The notes under the pieces: generated by a model
The model's database searches: none
Told to the model about the DNA's origin: nothing
What the model saw: only the letters and a program-made list of their open reading frames with translations
Shown: positions 10,442 to 19,634 of the stretch, piece after piece
Position numbering within the stretch: the stretch's first letter is position 1
Layout of the letters: each line of letters opens with the position of its first letter
Translations under genes and position numbers: made by a program
DNA from: Gymnopilus junonius
Taxonomy: Eukaryota > Basidiomycota > Agaricomycetes > Agaricales > Galerinaceae
Length of the DNA stretch: 22,658 nucleotides
Assembly: GCA_015501075.1 (NCBI GenBank)
Contig: JADNYJ010000502.1
Span: forward strand, 1-22,658
Direction of reading: 5' to 3'

Positions 10442-10956
10442 CAACTAGGTCATGTAAATATAGCATGAGTGTCTGGGAGGTACAGGGAATACTTCCATCC
10501 CATTCCATACACTGCCTATTTTGGAAAGGTCACCCACAATATAACAAAATTTCTTCATCAATCTCGATATTCAGGTTATATGAAAGACAAAACTTGCTTC
10601 TGGTGACCTCATTCCATAGGTGTGTCTAATGTAATAAACTAGAAGGTTATTTGCTTTTAATGACCCACTGATGTGTGGTTATCAAAGAAATTGATGTGGT
10701 ACTCAAGCACTCTGGTAAAGTTCTCTAACTCCATTATGTAGTTATTAAGCAGAAAATGTTTTGAACTGCAAAGTCAAATTCTCTTAGTGAATCACTGCTA
10801 TTTACTTCTCAAGATCTTTGATTACTCTCAAGCTCCCTGACATGATTCTCGAGCTCTCTGATGCATGTTTCTATCATGGCCATTTGCATGGATATATTGT
10901 AGATTGCATCTTTGGATTATAAATGTTTTACAGACCCAGATAAGAAACAATTTATA
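10442..10956. other. No gene seen
   Basis: AT-rich DNA without a convincing frame. A short near-repeat (CTCAAGCTCCCTGA / CTCGAGCTCTCTGA) occurs at about 10828-10861. Confidence 0.4.
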
Positions 10957-11355
10957 TCAGAAGTGTGAGTACAATAAATCATTCAATGAGACAGGGTATT
11001 GTGTGCCTATGATAATGGACTTACCAATGCCAACCCCATTCATCACAATATGGTTGTACATGGTGTGGTTGTAGGATCTGATATCACCGCCCCTCCCACT
11101 GCTACCTCGTTTCCCGATCCTGTTTGTCATCAAACATTGGAAGAAAATCGAAAAACACCGTATACTCAGAAGGAATCCCAGAATTGTTGAAAAAATGCCT
11201 TTGGTCCCCAAAGTCTTGAATAAAGGCCCTCAATTTGTATGTAGCATGTCATGACAAATTGTATGAACGACAACAAGGCCCTTACCAAAGTAGTCGGCAA
11301 CCGCTGAAAAGGCCGACAGCAGCAGGGCGAGTACGAGAGTAAGTAGATATGGCAT
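10957..11355 (-). CDS. Possible small secreted protein, first exon with signal peptide
   Basis: The minus-strand ATG at 11355-11353 opens MPYLLTLVLALLLSAFSAVA followed by DYF, a textbook signal peptide (short n-region, Leu-rich h-region, AVA cleavage site). A donor GTAAGG follows at 11285. A second exon-like frame (GKRGSSGRGGDIRSYNHTMY) reads from about 11120 to 10996 and ends at GTAAGT. The acceptor and phase that would join the two do not fit cleanly, so either the structure is more complex or the gene is broken. An in-frame ATG further upstream (11421-11419) would give a longer N-terminus. Gly/Arg/Asn-rich content after the leader is all that can be said of the mature part. Confidence 0.35.
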
Positions 11356-11359
11356 AATG

Positions 11360-11921
11360 AGGTGGAAAGAAATAACAGTGGATGCCGTGCCGATTAGGAA
11401 GTCAACGGGCGTCAAATACATATGCACGCCCGAGGACGTGCCTTATTCACAACCTACATGCACTTCCTACACTAAACCAGATCATGGCCAAGCAGCCATC
11501 TGCTGCTTTACAATATAACTTTTTTCTGAACACTACCAATCTGCCTGTCTCTGACAAGCCCTTCTTCTGATGTTTTAGCAAGTCTGCAACACGACGGCGG
11601 CATGCTGAAATACGATGCTTTAGACATGTAATAAACTAGTCGGATGGATGTTGTGATGGGAGATGGCTCATTTTTGTTCAAGGTTGAGATCCAGCGCGGG
11701 TGCAAGATGATGGGAGGAACGGGAGAACGGGCATCATAAATGGGTTGGCAGGCTCTGACAGGCTCATCGTTATTTTCTCTAAGTGTGTGTTGTTTTATTG
11801 TAATCAACATCTTACTATAGTATAATTGATACAGAGTAACTACATAGCACTCTCCCAATACTCTACCACTGCTGTCATGAAGCAGGAAAAGCATCGTCCT
11901 GCCACGCAAAGCGGTGGCCCG
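11360..11921. other. No gene seen; flank of the gypsy fragment
   Basis: The minus frame 11508-11909 is open for 133 codons, but only after a non-ATG start and without a motif. No reverse transcriptase thumb, RNase H or integrase sequence follows the retroelement here, so 11921/11922 marks its broken end. Confidence 0.4.
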
Positions 11922-13205
11922 CTAAAACAAGTCTTTGTGAAAGATAAGAATGTCATCCATGTAAATGATAACGAAACCTTGATGGACGACGTCTTTGAAC
12001 ATCGAGTCCATCATTGACTGGAAGGTCACCGGAGAGTTGCACATGCCGAAAAACATGACAGTCAGTTCAAATAGTCCCTTGTTCATTTTGAATGCTGCTT
12101 TCCATTGGTCACCATCCTTGATCCGGATGTTGTTGTAACCCCATTGGATGTCAAGTTTAGTGAAATACTTGGCTCCTTTGAGTTTATCCATGAGTTCGGG
12201 GATCAGAGGGAGGGGATAAGCATTCTTGACAGTCCATTCATTTAGATACCGATAGTCTTGACAGGGTCGAAGCTTCCCATCCTTTTTAGATACGAAAAAG
12301 AAGGGGGAAGCCATGGGCGATTTAGATGGTCGAATATATCCTTTCTTCAGGTTTTCTTCCAGGAATTTGTCCAATTCGGTATCCTCAGAGGGCGTTAGAG
12401 GATACGTCTTGAAGACTTTAGGTTGAAAACCTTCCTTGAGTTCGATCTTATGGTCCCAAGATCGAGATTCAGGGAATCGGTTGGCTGTGTCCTTGTCGAA
12501 GATGTCTAAGTATTCGTGGTATTCCGGTGGGATCATTTCCTTGAGCGGTTTCTCTTCCTTCTTCATATCATGTTTCTGAGTGAAGATTTGTGAGGAAGTC
12601 AGTTTCGCATTGATCCAAATTTCGTTGTCATTCTCAGGGATGTCCCAAATCTCCTTCGTTTCCGGAAGGGGTTCGTTACCTAAAAAGGAAATGATTAAGT
12701 CTGAAGAGTCATCCAGTTGATTGACCTGTTGGATTTCCTCATCGGGTGCTTCTTCTACTTGGGAAGTAGTAGTAATCTCCCTATTGAGTTTGACATGTCC
12801 ATTTTTCCAGTTGATGTCCAGGTTGTTTTCTTCGAACCAGGGAAAACCAAGAATAATCTTCTGTTTTCCTAGGCCGGTGACCAGTAAGTGTTCCATTCAG
12901 GGTTGTCCATCTATATCGAGCTTCAGATCGACGTAGCGCTTGATGGTTCCCTTTTTGTTCGGGGTTCCGTCTATGTTGAAAACTCGGATTTCTTTTTCCA
13001 GTGCCTTTGTTTCCAGGTTGTGTTTCTTTGTGAAGTTCTGGTCGATGAACTTCCCTTTTGCTCCGGTGTCTCCCAGAGCAGTTCCAACAATTTTTGTTCT
13101 GTTCTCGGTCTCGAATGAAAAGGGCAATTGGAGTGATTTATTTTCGATTCGAGCCGAGACTACAGAATAAATATCTAAGGAAGGAGTTGCATACGTTGGT
13201 CTCAT
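11922..13205 (-). pseudogene. Gypsy pol: protease plus truncated reverse transcriptase
   Basis: From 13205 the frame holds a retroviral-type aspartic protease with the D-T-G-A active site (GDTGAKGKFID, near 13050-13079). A TGA at 12897-12899 interrupts it just before MEHLLVTGLGKQKIILGFPW, the end of the protease domain. A charged linker leads to the RT: LEENLKKGYIRPSKSPMASP, FFVSKKDGKLRPCQDYRYLN, PLPLIPELMDKL, KLDIQWGYNNIRI, and the catalytic Y-M-D-D (11952-11963). It stops at TAG a few residues after YMDDILIF, so palm end, thumb and connection are gone. One Gly stands where Val or Leu is usual before the protease D-T-G. Confidence 0.85.
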
Positions 13206-13213
13206 GCATCTCC

Positions 13214-13510
13214 TTATTGAAAACCCTCTTGGTCTCCCATTTCGTAAACTTCTTCTTGTTCTTCTTCAGTGAGGTCCTGCATGAGGGACCTGATGTGTGC
13301 GTGGAGCACTTTCCCTTTGAGAGGGTTCTTCTTCAGTGGAGGGTTTCTCCTGTTCTTGCCCTTCTCGGGGCAGTCTCTTGAGATGTGCCCAGGCTTCTTG
13401 CATTGGAAGCAGAGCCCCTTTCTCATGAGCTCGCTTCATTCTTCTTGGGTCATGGCATTGACATTGATCTTGTCAACATCCATAGCATTCAGGTCTCGGT
13501 GGTTCATTCG
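13214..13510 (-). pseudogene. Gypsy gag C-terminus with CCHC zinc knuckle
   Basis: The minus frame 13426-13214 has CFQCKKPGHISRDC, a C-x2-C-x4-H-x4-C nucleic-acid-binding knuckle. In frame upstream, beyond a TGA at 13436-13438, lies RDLNAMDVDKINVNAMTQEE, typical of the gag region just before the knuckle in basidiomycete gypsy elements. The frame ends in TAA at 13214-13216, and the protease frame begins 9 bases on in another phase. This could be a natural gag-pol shift or decay. The rest of gag is not present. Confidence 0.75.
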
Positions 13511-13555
13511 GTACGTTGGGGTGTGCACCTGTAGCTGCTACCTGATGCATCAATC

Positions 13556-13680
13556 CTGGGTAACTTGCCAACCTACCTTATGCATCCATCCGGGCAACTA
13601 CCCAGGCCTATGGCTGTGCATTGCCTGGGTTATGTAAACAATGCCTGCCAGTGCAGGGATTTAATGCCCAGGCATTGTTT
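13556..13680. repeat. GC-rich inverted-repeat cluster at the gag break
   Basis: Two hairpin-forming pairs are visible. CCTGGGTAACTTGCC (from about 13555) pairs imperfectly with GGCAACTACCCAGG (about 13588-13602). AAACAATGCCTG (13636-13647) pairs perfectly with CAGGCATTGTTT (13669-13680) across 21 bases. Variants of TGCCTGGGTTA recur between them. The cluster starts where gag coding stops, so it may be a small non-autonomous element or a rearrangement junction. Confidence 0.6.
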
Positions 13681-13836
13681 GGGCTATAGCTCGTCATCGG
13701 GGGTGCTGTTCGGGGCACGGATAAATCTGGCGGGTTCCCCCAATTTTTCTGTACCCATTTCAGGTGTTTGCGCGCCCTAGGGAGGGCGGGACGGGGTGGA
13801 TGGCAGGGTATGGGTTTGGATGTAGCTTGGGACAGC

Positions 13837-13864
13837 ATCAAATCCATGATGTCATAGATTTGAT
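13837..13864. repeat. Near-perfect 28-bp palindrome
   Basis: The arms ATCAAATCCATGA and TCATAGATTTGAT flank a TG centre and differ only at one C/T pair. It could be a binding site or a transposon-end scar; function unknown. Confidence 0.7.
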
Positions 13865-14510
13865 GTCCATTCCGGTGTACTATTTTTAATAGCTCGTGTC
13901 CCCGAGCTGAATTTAGTGGCTAGGCACATTGGATCAGTATGGCGACACCTGAAAATGGATAGAAAGCGTCATTAATGGAGCATGGCACACAGTTCCGGGT
14001 CTAGCACCCCTCCCTCTATCCTTTCAATCCATTTTAAACTATAAATATGACTTAACTACACATATAAAACTAATGGTGCCAAATTCGAGGCTAGAAATGC
14101 TCAGAAAGGGGTGGATGCAGCAGTTGGATGATGCTCATGATAGCGTAGGTGTGAGTGTTATTAATAGAATCTCATCAAAACCTGGCTTTTCGCATTCCCT
14201 TGCTCTCAATTCATCTGCCCCTCATGTGATAAAGGTATATTGACAAACTAGAGATCAAGATGAACACATTGATACCACAATTATTCAGAATGGAGGATGG
14301 AAAATACATGTAGCAATGAAAACAGATACGTAGCACTGAGAACATTCAGAATCCTTTTCCCATGCCTGACCAAAAATAGATTTATACCTTCTATGCATCC
14401 TCCTCCAACACACCATCCGTCTGCTGCAGAATGAGATAAATAAATGCATTCTCCGAGCTTTTGCGAATCCAATGATGTAAAATTTGTGTTAAGAAACCAA
14501 TGGGAAGAAC
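13865..14510. other. No gene; 3' flank of the 759-codon pseudogene
   Basis: AT-rich DNA with no domain in any frame. The part near 14510 is probably the 3' untranslated region of the minus gene that ends at 14511. Confidence 0.45.
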
Positions 14511-17008
14511 TTAGGTGGTAGCTGTCAAGAGCTGCGTGAGGACCAGCAAGCAGTCCTTGATGGCTAATTCCCAGTCATTGCTGCCTCTCGAGCCATCCTT
14601 GACAGTGCAACCCCAGTAGAAAAGACCAACAAGAATGCTTACGAGGCCATTGAGTCCAGGCTTCCTAAGCTGCTCCCAATCCCCATCGACATCACTGAAG
14701 TTGATCTTCTTGTCAGAGACTCTCCAGTCAGGCTGAACAGTGGTCCACCATTTCATGTAAGCCTCCGGATATTGTGAGAGATCGATATCTGGTTGATAAC
14801 TTGGTGAGCGCCTTCGTTGTATCCACGCGGCTATCACATCAGGGTGAAATGCAGATGAGAGCCTCGCCACCTCTTCATAACCTTCCTGAACCTCGAATGC
14901 TGCCCACGTCCTCACGACATCCATCCATTGACCATTCTCAACCAGACCCCAGGTTTGAAGCATTGAGAGAGTGCTTTTGAACCAAGGCGGCACATCAGAA
15001 TCAGCTGCAACACCCATTTGAATATTGGAAGCCTCAACCAAACAGCCATCAGCTTCAGCTGCTCTCGACCGCCTGGTTGCTTGGCCTTTCTTAACTGGCC
15101 GAGACTCTGTATCCACCTCAGCTGCTTGATGGATGGGTCAGCGCTGCTTGCTCATTCTGCGGCCCTGCGATATGCTGGCACAATCTGAAGACAATGGCCC
15201 TGGTTTGTGTGTCATATCAACAGTAGACGACGCTGGTTCCGGCTCAGACACCAACATGTTGCTCGACGAAGGCAGGATTGGTCCAGACGAAAGCTGGGGA
15301 GAGTCAGGAGGGAAGGGAGGAGGGAAATGCAGTGGTGAAGCAGGAACTGACAGTGCAGGCAAGTTGGGACGTGATGGTGCAGGCAAGTTGGGTGGTGAAG
15401 CAGGAATTGCCGGTGCAGGCAAGTTGGGACGGGATGGTGCAGGTGAGTTGGGATGGGATAGTGCAGGTGAGTTTGGCTGGGATAGTGCAGGTGAGTTGGG
15501 CTGGGATGGTACAAGAGACAAAGGGTGCGATGGAGATGGTGAGGAAGGATGTGAGGTGGTAGGTCCTTGACAAGATAAATCATCTTGTAACATAGTTGAA
15601 ATGGATGCTGGGAGTGAGAGGGTCATTTTCAAAACTTGCTGGACTTCAGGCGATGGAGACATTCAAGATTCTCGAGGAGCTGATGAAGGTTCCGAACCAG
15701 CATTGAGACCTCCTAAAATAGCGTCAACTGAGAAGTAGCTGGTGTTTTCTTTGACAGGGTCAGTGTTTTCCAATGAAAGACTATCCTCGGGTTTCAGTGC
15801 ATGAGCATGGCATTCTTCGATCGCTGTCGTAGACTACCATCAGATACAAAACGGAAAGATGAATCTTGAACTTACAATAGCACTTTTTCAAGAAATGGCC
15901 ATACATGGGAAGGAAGTGTTTCTTGTAGCCTTCATGCTCGAGAGTGCCAAATTCCAGAGGGATGTCACCTGTCATTTTTCCTGAATGAATGCTGGAAAGG
16001 TAAGGATCAATGAAATATGCATACTTGCAGAACGTAGTATTTACCTTATGATATTAAGTTTGCCCTCATGAGCAGGCTCTGGCCCTCCTGCAATAAATGA
16101 AGCTTTCCAACCTGTCGCCTCACAGACAAGATCCAAGATGGGATGCATAAAACGTATTAAACCCAATATACATCTAACCGAAGAAGTTCACTGACTGTCG
16201 AACAAAGCGGAATAAAGACAGAATGTACCTTTGACGGTCTTGAGGTGCTGCTGAAGGTGGACCCAACACTTCTGCCTCCTATGCTTTCTGAGCCGCACTC
16301 GACTCCTGTTCTGCGGTGAATCGCCACTTTCTCTGCTCTTCTTCTGGCAATCGACCATACATTTCTTTCACAATCTTGTCCCGCAGTGCTGCTAAACCTG
16401 ACTTTCCGATGGACTTCTCGGCAGCTACAATCTTGACCTGCTTTTCGATTTCTGCACACTGTGTCTTGCGCCAGACATTGCACGGTGTCCTCGCTCTGGG
16501 TCATATGAATTCCTTTCCCGTGAGTTTGAAGAGAAGAGCGCGATAAGGGTTATGCGCTCCGCTAGCTTTGGAATTGATATCGTGGTCCTTCATGTACTGA
16601 TAAGCAAGCCAACATTTGATTTGCTGTGAAGAATATAATTGTCAATTACGTCTCATGCACACTATGCTTGCCACTCTCACTCACACCTCTACGAAAGGCA
16701 ATCTTTCTCTGCCTGCTTCCTAACTTTTCCATGGCCTCTTCGTATTCTTTGCTGGTCATTTTTTCTGGGTCTGGTTCCTGATAATCGGGCTCGATGGCAT
16801 CATCATCTACAGCAGCCAAATCTTCGGGTGATGGATCCTCTTCTTCAGGTAAATCAATAGGGAATCTCTTGAAGTAACGAAGCTGAATTTTAGCTACAGC
16901 CTCTGCGACAAAACCATCGTCAACTGCCTGGCTATAGAATTCTTTCTCGCCCATCAGAAAGGCCTTCCATGCCCCTTGAAATGCACCAGGATTGACCATG
17001 GTGAGCAA
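14511..17008 (-). pseudogene. Five-exon Agaricomycete gene of unknown function, four in-frame stops
   Basis: Exons (minus): 17008-16685, 16623-16229, 16173-16045, 15991-15876, 15823-14511; introns of 61, 55, 53 and 52 bp have GT..AG ends, and the sum is exactly 759 codons ending at TAA. The first listed exon follows an acceptor (AG at 17010-17009), so a short 5' exon may exist upstream. Sequence in order: VNPGAFQGAWKAFLMGEKEF; LRYFKRFPIDLPEEEDPSPE; IKCWLAYQYMKDHDINSK; an HMG-box-like charged segment (VWRKTQCAEIEKQ, LRDKIVKEMYGRLPEEEQ, then K-W); DLVCEATGWKASFIAGGPEP; GYKKHFLPMYGHFLKKCY; a Pro/Ser repeat; and a C-terminal Trp-rich domain (WMDVVRTWAAFEVQEGYEEV, FHPDVIAAWIQRRRSP, LVSILVGLFYWGCTVKDG). 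I recall such proteins as conserved but uncharacterised in Agaricomycetes. Stops: TGA 16501-16503, TAG 16279-16281, TGA 15663-15665, TGA 15138-15140. The intact splicing with no frameshift suggests recent death by point mutation. Confidence 0.75.
15358..15513. repeat. 24-bp coding minisatellite (8-aa Pro/Ser repeat)
   Basis: Six units: 15358-15381, 15382-15417 (36 bp, with an extra 12 bp), 15418-15441, 15442-15465, 15466-15489 and 15490-15513. On the minus strand they encode PNSPALSQ-type octapeptides (PNSPALSH, PNSPAPSR, PNLPAPSR) inside the fifth exon of the pseudogene. All lengths are multiples of 3, so the frame is kept. The Gly-rich plus-strand frame across it is a shadow. Confidence 0.9.
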
Positions 17009-17702
17009 CTATTTAGACTGGTGAGCTCTCATGTAGATCAATGATATCATTCAAAATACTGACACTCTATTTTGGCAAGAATTAACCAAGGACCACAATA
17101 TATTTGGGAACCAGATAAACCGTGCCATTGTGAGTCTCTAATTCTCATCTGAATGACAGCCGTAACTTACAGTAATTTTTCAGAGCAGAGTTCTCTAGTG
17201 GTCAACTGCGAAGCTTCAACTCTGCAGTCCCGATGAAGCTGATGAAGTCCAGGGATGTCTGGAGTCCTGGAAATGAAACACTGGAATGTGTTGGAGCGCT
17301 GGGCAATGCACAATATTCTGTAAGTCTCTGGTTATAATCTTCAGTGAAAGTCGTGATTTACCAAGACGTATTTTCTGCAGAAGTCGCGCCGAGAGGCACC
17401 ACATTATGCCTTCAATATCATATAAGCAAGTATAGTGATCTACCGGGATATCCAAACCATGCTACATGTGTCAAGCCGGTCACCAATACTTCTTCGCACT
17501 TTTTTTCCTGGAGATTTAATCGGGTTTTCTTTCTGATAAGGTATTCTTTGTTCGCCAAAGAAATGTCATGCTGAAACTTATCTCCTGCACCGAATCTTGA
17601 AGGGTCATTCGAGATGGAAATTATTCACATGGATGGTCCTCGAAAATGCATGTTTCGATGTATAAAAGCTCAGCCAATTCAACCGGAAGAAACCAACTAA
17701 CA
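17009..17702. promoter_or_regulatory. Divergent intergenic region with a TATA box for the plus gene
   Basis: About 690 bp separate the two head-to-head genes. TATAAAAG at 17661-17668 lies about 35-42 bases before the plus-strand ATG at 17703, with CCAAT at 17674-17678 between them. The spacing is short but common in fungi. The minus-strand gene probably also starts here through a small first exon I cannot define. No other clear coding signal is present. Confidence 0.45.
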
Positions 17703-19271
17703 ATGCAACTTAAATCTGCTTCAACCTCACCCTCGCCTGCCTCCGGTGCCGCCGCCACTGCTCCTGATGCCGCTGCTGCTCCCTCTGCCCCTCCTGGACC
17801 GCCGTCACTGCAGGGCTGGCTTCCCCTGCCAGTAAGTCTTGAGATCTTATTTGTGGATCTCGTATTGACTACTCTATCATCACTCCTTTTAGGCTCTCAA
17901 GCCAGGCAAAGTGATATGCGCAATGCTAACCCCGCAAATATACGGAATCACTCCTCGGAGTCTGCCCCTCATCCTTCCATGCTCATCGACCCTGGTATCG
18001 AAGCACCTGCCTTCTTCACAACTATTATTATTGGCCAACCTGTTGGCGTCATTCACAACTTCAGGTGGGTTGAGCATCTTTTTTCAAGCAAGCGTCTTCA
18101 AATCTAATTTTTTCTTAGCTTCTTTATGGAGCTGATTAGACATCAAAGCGAGATATGGTTTATGCTTACCAACAACTTTAACGAGGCTTTGGGCTACTAT
18201 CGTGCCCAATACAATAACGGCAATGTACGAGTCACCCCCTTGTCGAATCAACCTTTGGATTCCCTTCTGCATTTGGATCTTGGCTCCCCCGCTGAAGAAG
18301 CGATTGATCTCGGCTCCTCCACAGAAGAAGCTATTATGGTTCACTCCACGGATCCGACTCCTGTTCCAAGAAGGGTCCTTCCCAGGAATCGCCCAAGAGA
18401 CGCGCCCGTCATCGCCCTTGTACCTGTTCCCGATGTGCCGGATCGTAATCCCCGTAGTTTGGCCCAACCCGAGATCGACCCAGCTCTGTCTGCCCCTTCT
18501 CCTTTGTCTGAAGTGGCTGCTGCGCGTACCATCCACTCTCATGCTATTCCCATTTCGTCTTCTGGTTCAGAAGATGGATCAGACAACGAGTTTGACAGCA
18601 GTGGTCAGAATGCGGATACGAAGGGTAAACAACGGGCTGTCGTTGTCGATCAGAAGGAAGATCCACGCCTCCAGCATATACCCTCATACCCAAAGGCTTT
18701 ACCTCGTCCTTCTTCCTTCGTAGCGCCTCAAGTCCCTTCAGCATTCGATGCACCATACCCCTTCCATAGTACTCCACCCACGTCTAGTCCAGTCACAAGC
18801 TTGAAGCGCATCGAGCGGCCTTCGGACGAAAATTCTGCTGAGGAAGGGCCGTCATCAAATGCGGTTATCAACAAGGATCTCTCAGCAAAGAAGCGTCGAC
18901 ATGACACAATACATTTGGCTTTCAGCAAATCAATGTCTAGCGAATCTAGGAACAACAAGGCAGTCGATTATTCTGGCCTTTTTGCCGCTGGTGCACCTCG
19001 TTCTTCCCCAGCACCTTGGTCTGTACCACGGGATCATGCAGGTCAGCTTACTACTGCATCGTTTGATGATGATTCCGACACTGAATGGCTTGGCCTGGTA
19101 GACTTCAGTCATGAAGAACTTGATTCCGTGGGTGACATCCTTGGACCCCCTGCTGCCACCACATCTCAGGCCACTGCTTCTCCTGCCCCTTCCTCTCCTT
19201 CCCCTTCTGCCAGTGTCACCACTCGCAAGACTCGCACCTCTCGTAAGAGAACTGCCGGTGCTAACAAGTAA
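17703..19271 (+). CDS. Three-exon Agaricomycete protein of unknown function, probably frameshifted in exon 2
   Basis: Exon 1 is 17703-17831 (43 codons, Ala/Pro/Ser-rich), exon 2 is 17893-18064 and exon 3 is 18119-19271; introns of 61 and 54 bp are GTAAGT..TTTTAG and GTGGGT..TTCTTAG. Exon 1 is in phase with PGKVICAMLTPQIYGITPRS in exon 2. The end of exon 2 and exon 3 need another frame: SMLIDPGIEAPAFFTTIIIG, GVIHNF, then FFMELIRHQSEIWFMLTNNF and NEALGYYRAQYNNGNVRVTP. The two frames meet near 17965-17985 without an intron, so a 1-base indel is likely. Exon 3 continues as a long open disordered tail rich in Ser, Pro and acidic residues, with a basic end (TRKTRTSRKRTAGANK). Its order, a small conserved N-terminal domain plus disordered tail, is one I associate with uncharacterised mushroom proteins. 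TAA at 19269-19271. Confidence 0.6.
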
Positions 19272-19365
19272 TTTCTTCAACGCTTCATTCCAACAATCTA
19301 TGCTCGTATGCTACGTGTAATTTCTTCAATGCTTCATTCCAACAATCTATGCTTGTATGCTACAT
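19268..19365. repeat. 49-bp tandem duplication over the stop codon of the plus gene
   Basis: Copy 1 is 19268-19316 and copy 2 is 19317-19365. They differ at only three sites, 19281/19330 (C/T), 19305/19354 (C/T) and 19315/19364 (G/A), and each is a CpG in copy 1 and TpG or CpA in copy 2. Copy 1 begins with the last G of the Lys codon and the TAA stop. Confidence 0.95.
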
Positions 19366-19528
19366 GTATGCCTTCCTCTATGCTCCGCTTCCTATTATGC
19401 CGTACTTCAACTTATATGTCTTCCTTTTGCTACTGTCTTTACCGCTCTCACCCTCATTACCATCTCACACTCGTTACACCCCACAGTCCTTACTCCTTTA
19501 GTTACTGCTAGTGCCGTTGCTTACAGCC

Positions 19529-19634
19529 AGTGCAATATATTGATTCATCATGATTTCGGGAAATTATGAGACTTAGGTTATAGTGCAATATATTGATTCA
19601 TCATGATTTCGGGCTGTGAAATTACGAGACTTAG
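19529..19634. repeat. 53-bp-period tandem duplication over the stop codon of the minus gene
   Basis: The 32 bases at 19529-19560 recur at 19582-19613. The following AAATTAYGAGACTTAG is at 19561-19576 and 19619-19634; copy 2 has an extra CTGTG. The only substitution is T (19567) versus C (19625), again at a CpG. Copy 2 includes the stop codon (19631-19633) of the 150-aa gene. Confidence 0.9.

Larger units (their letters stand above)
11922..13510 (-). mobile_element. Ty3/gypsy LTR-retrotransposon fragment (partial gag-pol)
   Basis: Reading right to left, the fragment carries the end of gag with a zinc knuckle, an aspartic protease and the first half of reverse transcriptase. The order gag-PR-RT fits both gypsy and copia, but the RT sequence (KLDIQWGYNNIRI, FGMCNSPVTFQSMM, YMDD) is typical of Ty3/gypsy. 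RNase H, integrase and both LTRs are missing in this window. At least two in-frame TGA and one frame change show it is dead. The left end falls within RT; the right end dissolves into an inverted-repeat cluster. Confidence 0.85.

Noticed and set aside
11508..11909. 133-codon minus frame next to the gypsy fragment as a remaining pol domain
   Set aside because: No RNase H or integrase motif, no ATG start, and composition unlike the retroelement.
15133..15570. Gly-rich plus-strand frame with GKLGRDGAG repeats
   Set aside because: It is the complement of the Pro/Ser coding minisatellite. The minus frame joins spliced exons with conserved flanks.
8644..16503. In-frame TGA read as selenocysteine or a reassigned codon
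   Set aside because: The stops occur in unrelated transposon relics alongside frameshifts, with no sign of a selenocysteine element; decay is simpler.
19366..19528. Pyrimidine-rich plus frames after the stop of the plus gene as an extra exon
   Set aside because: They lie between the two tandem duplications and look like 3' untranslated sequence with C/T bias.
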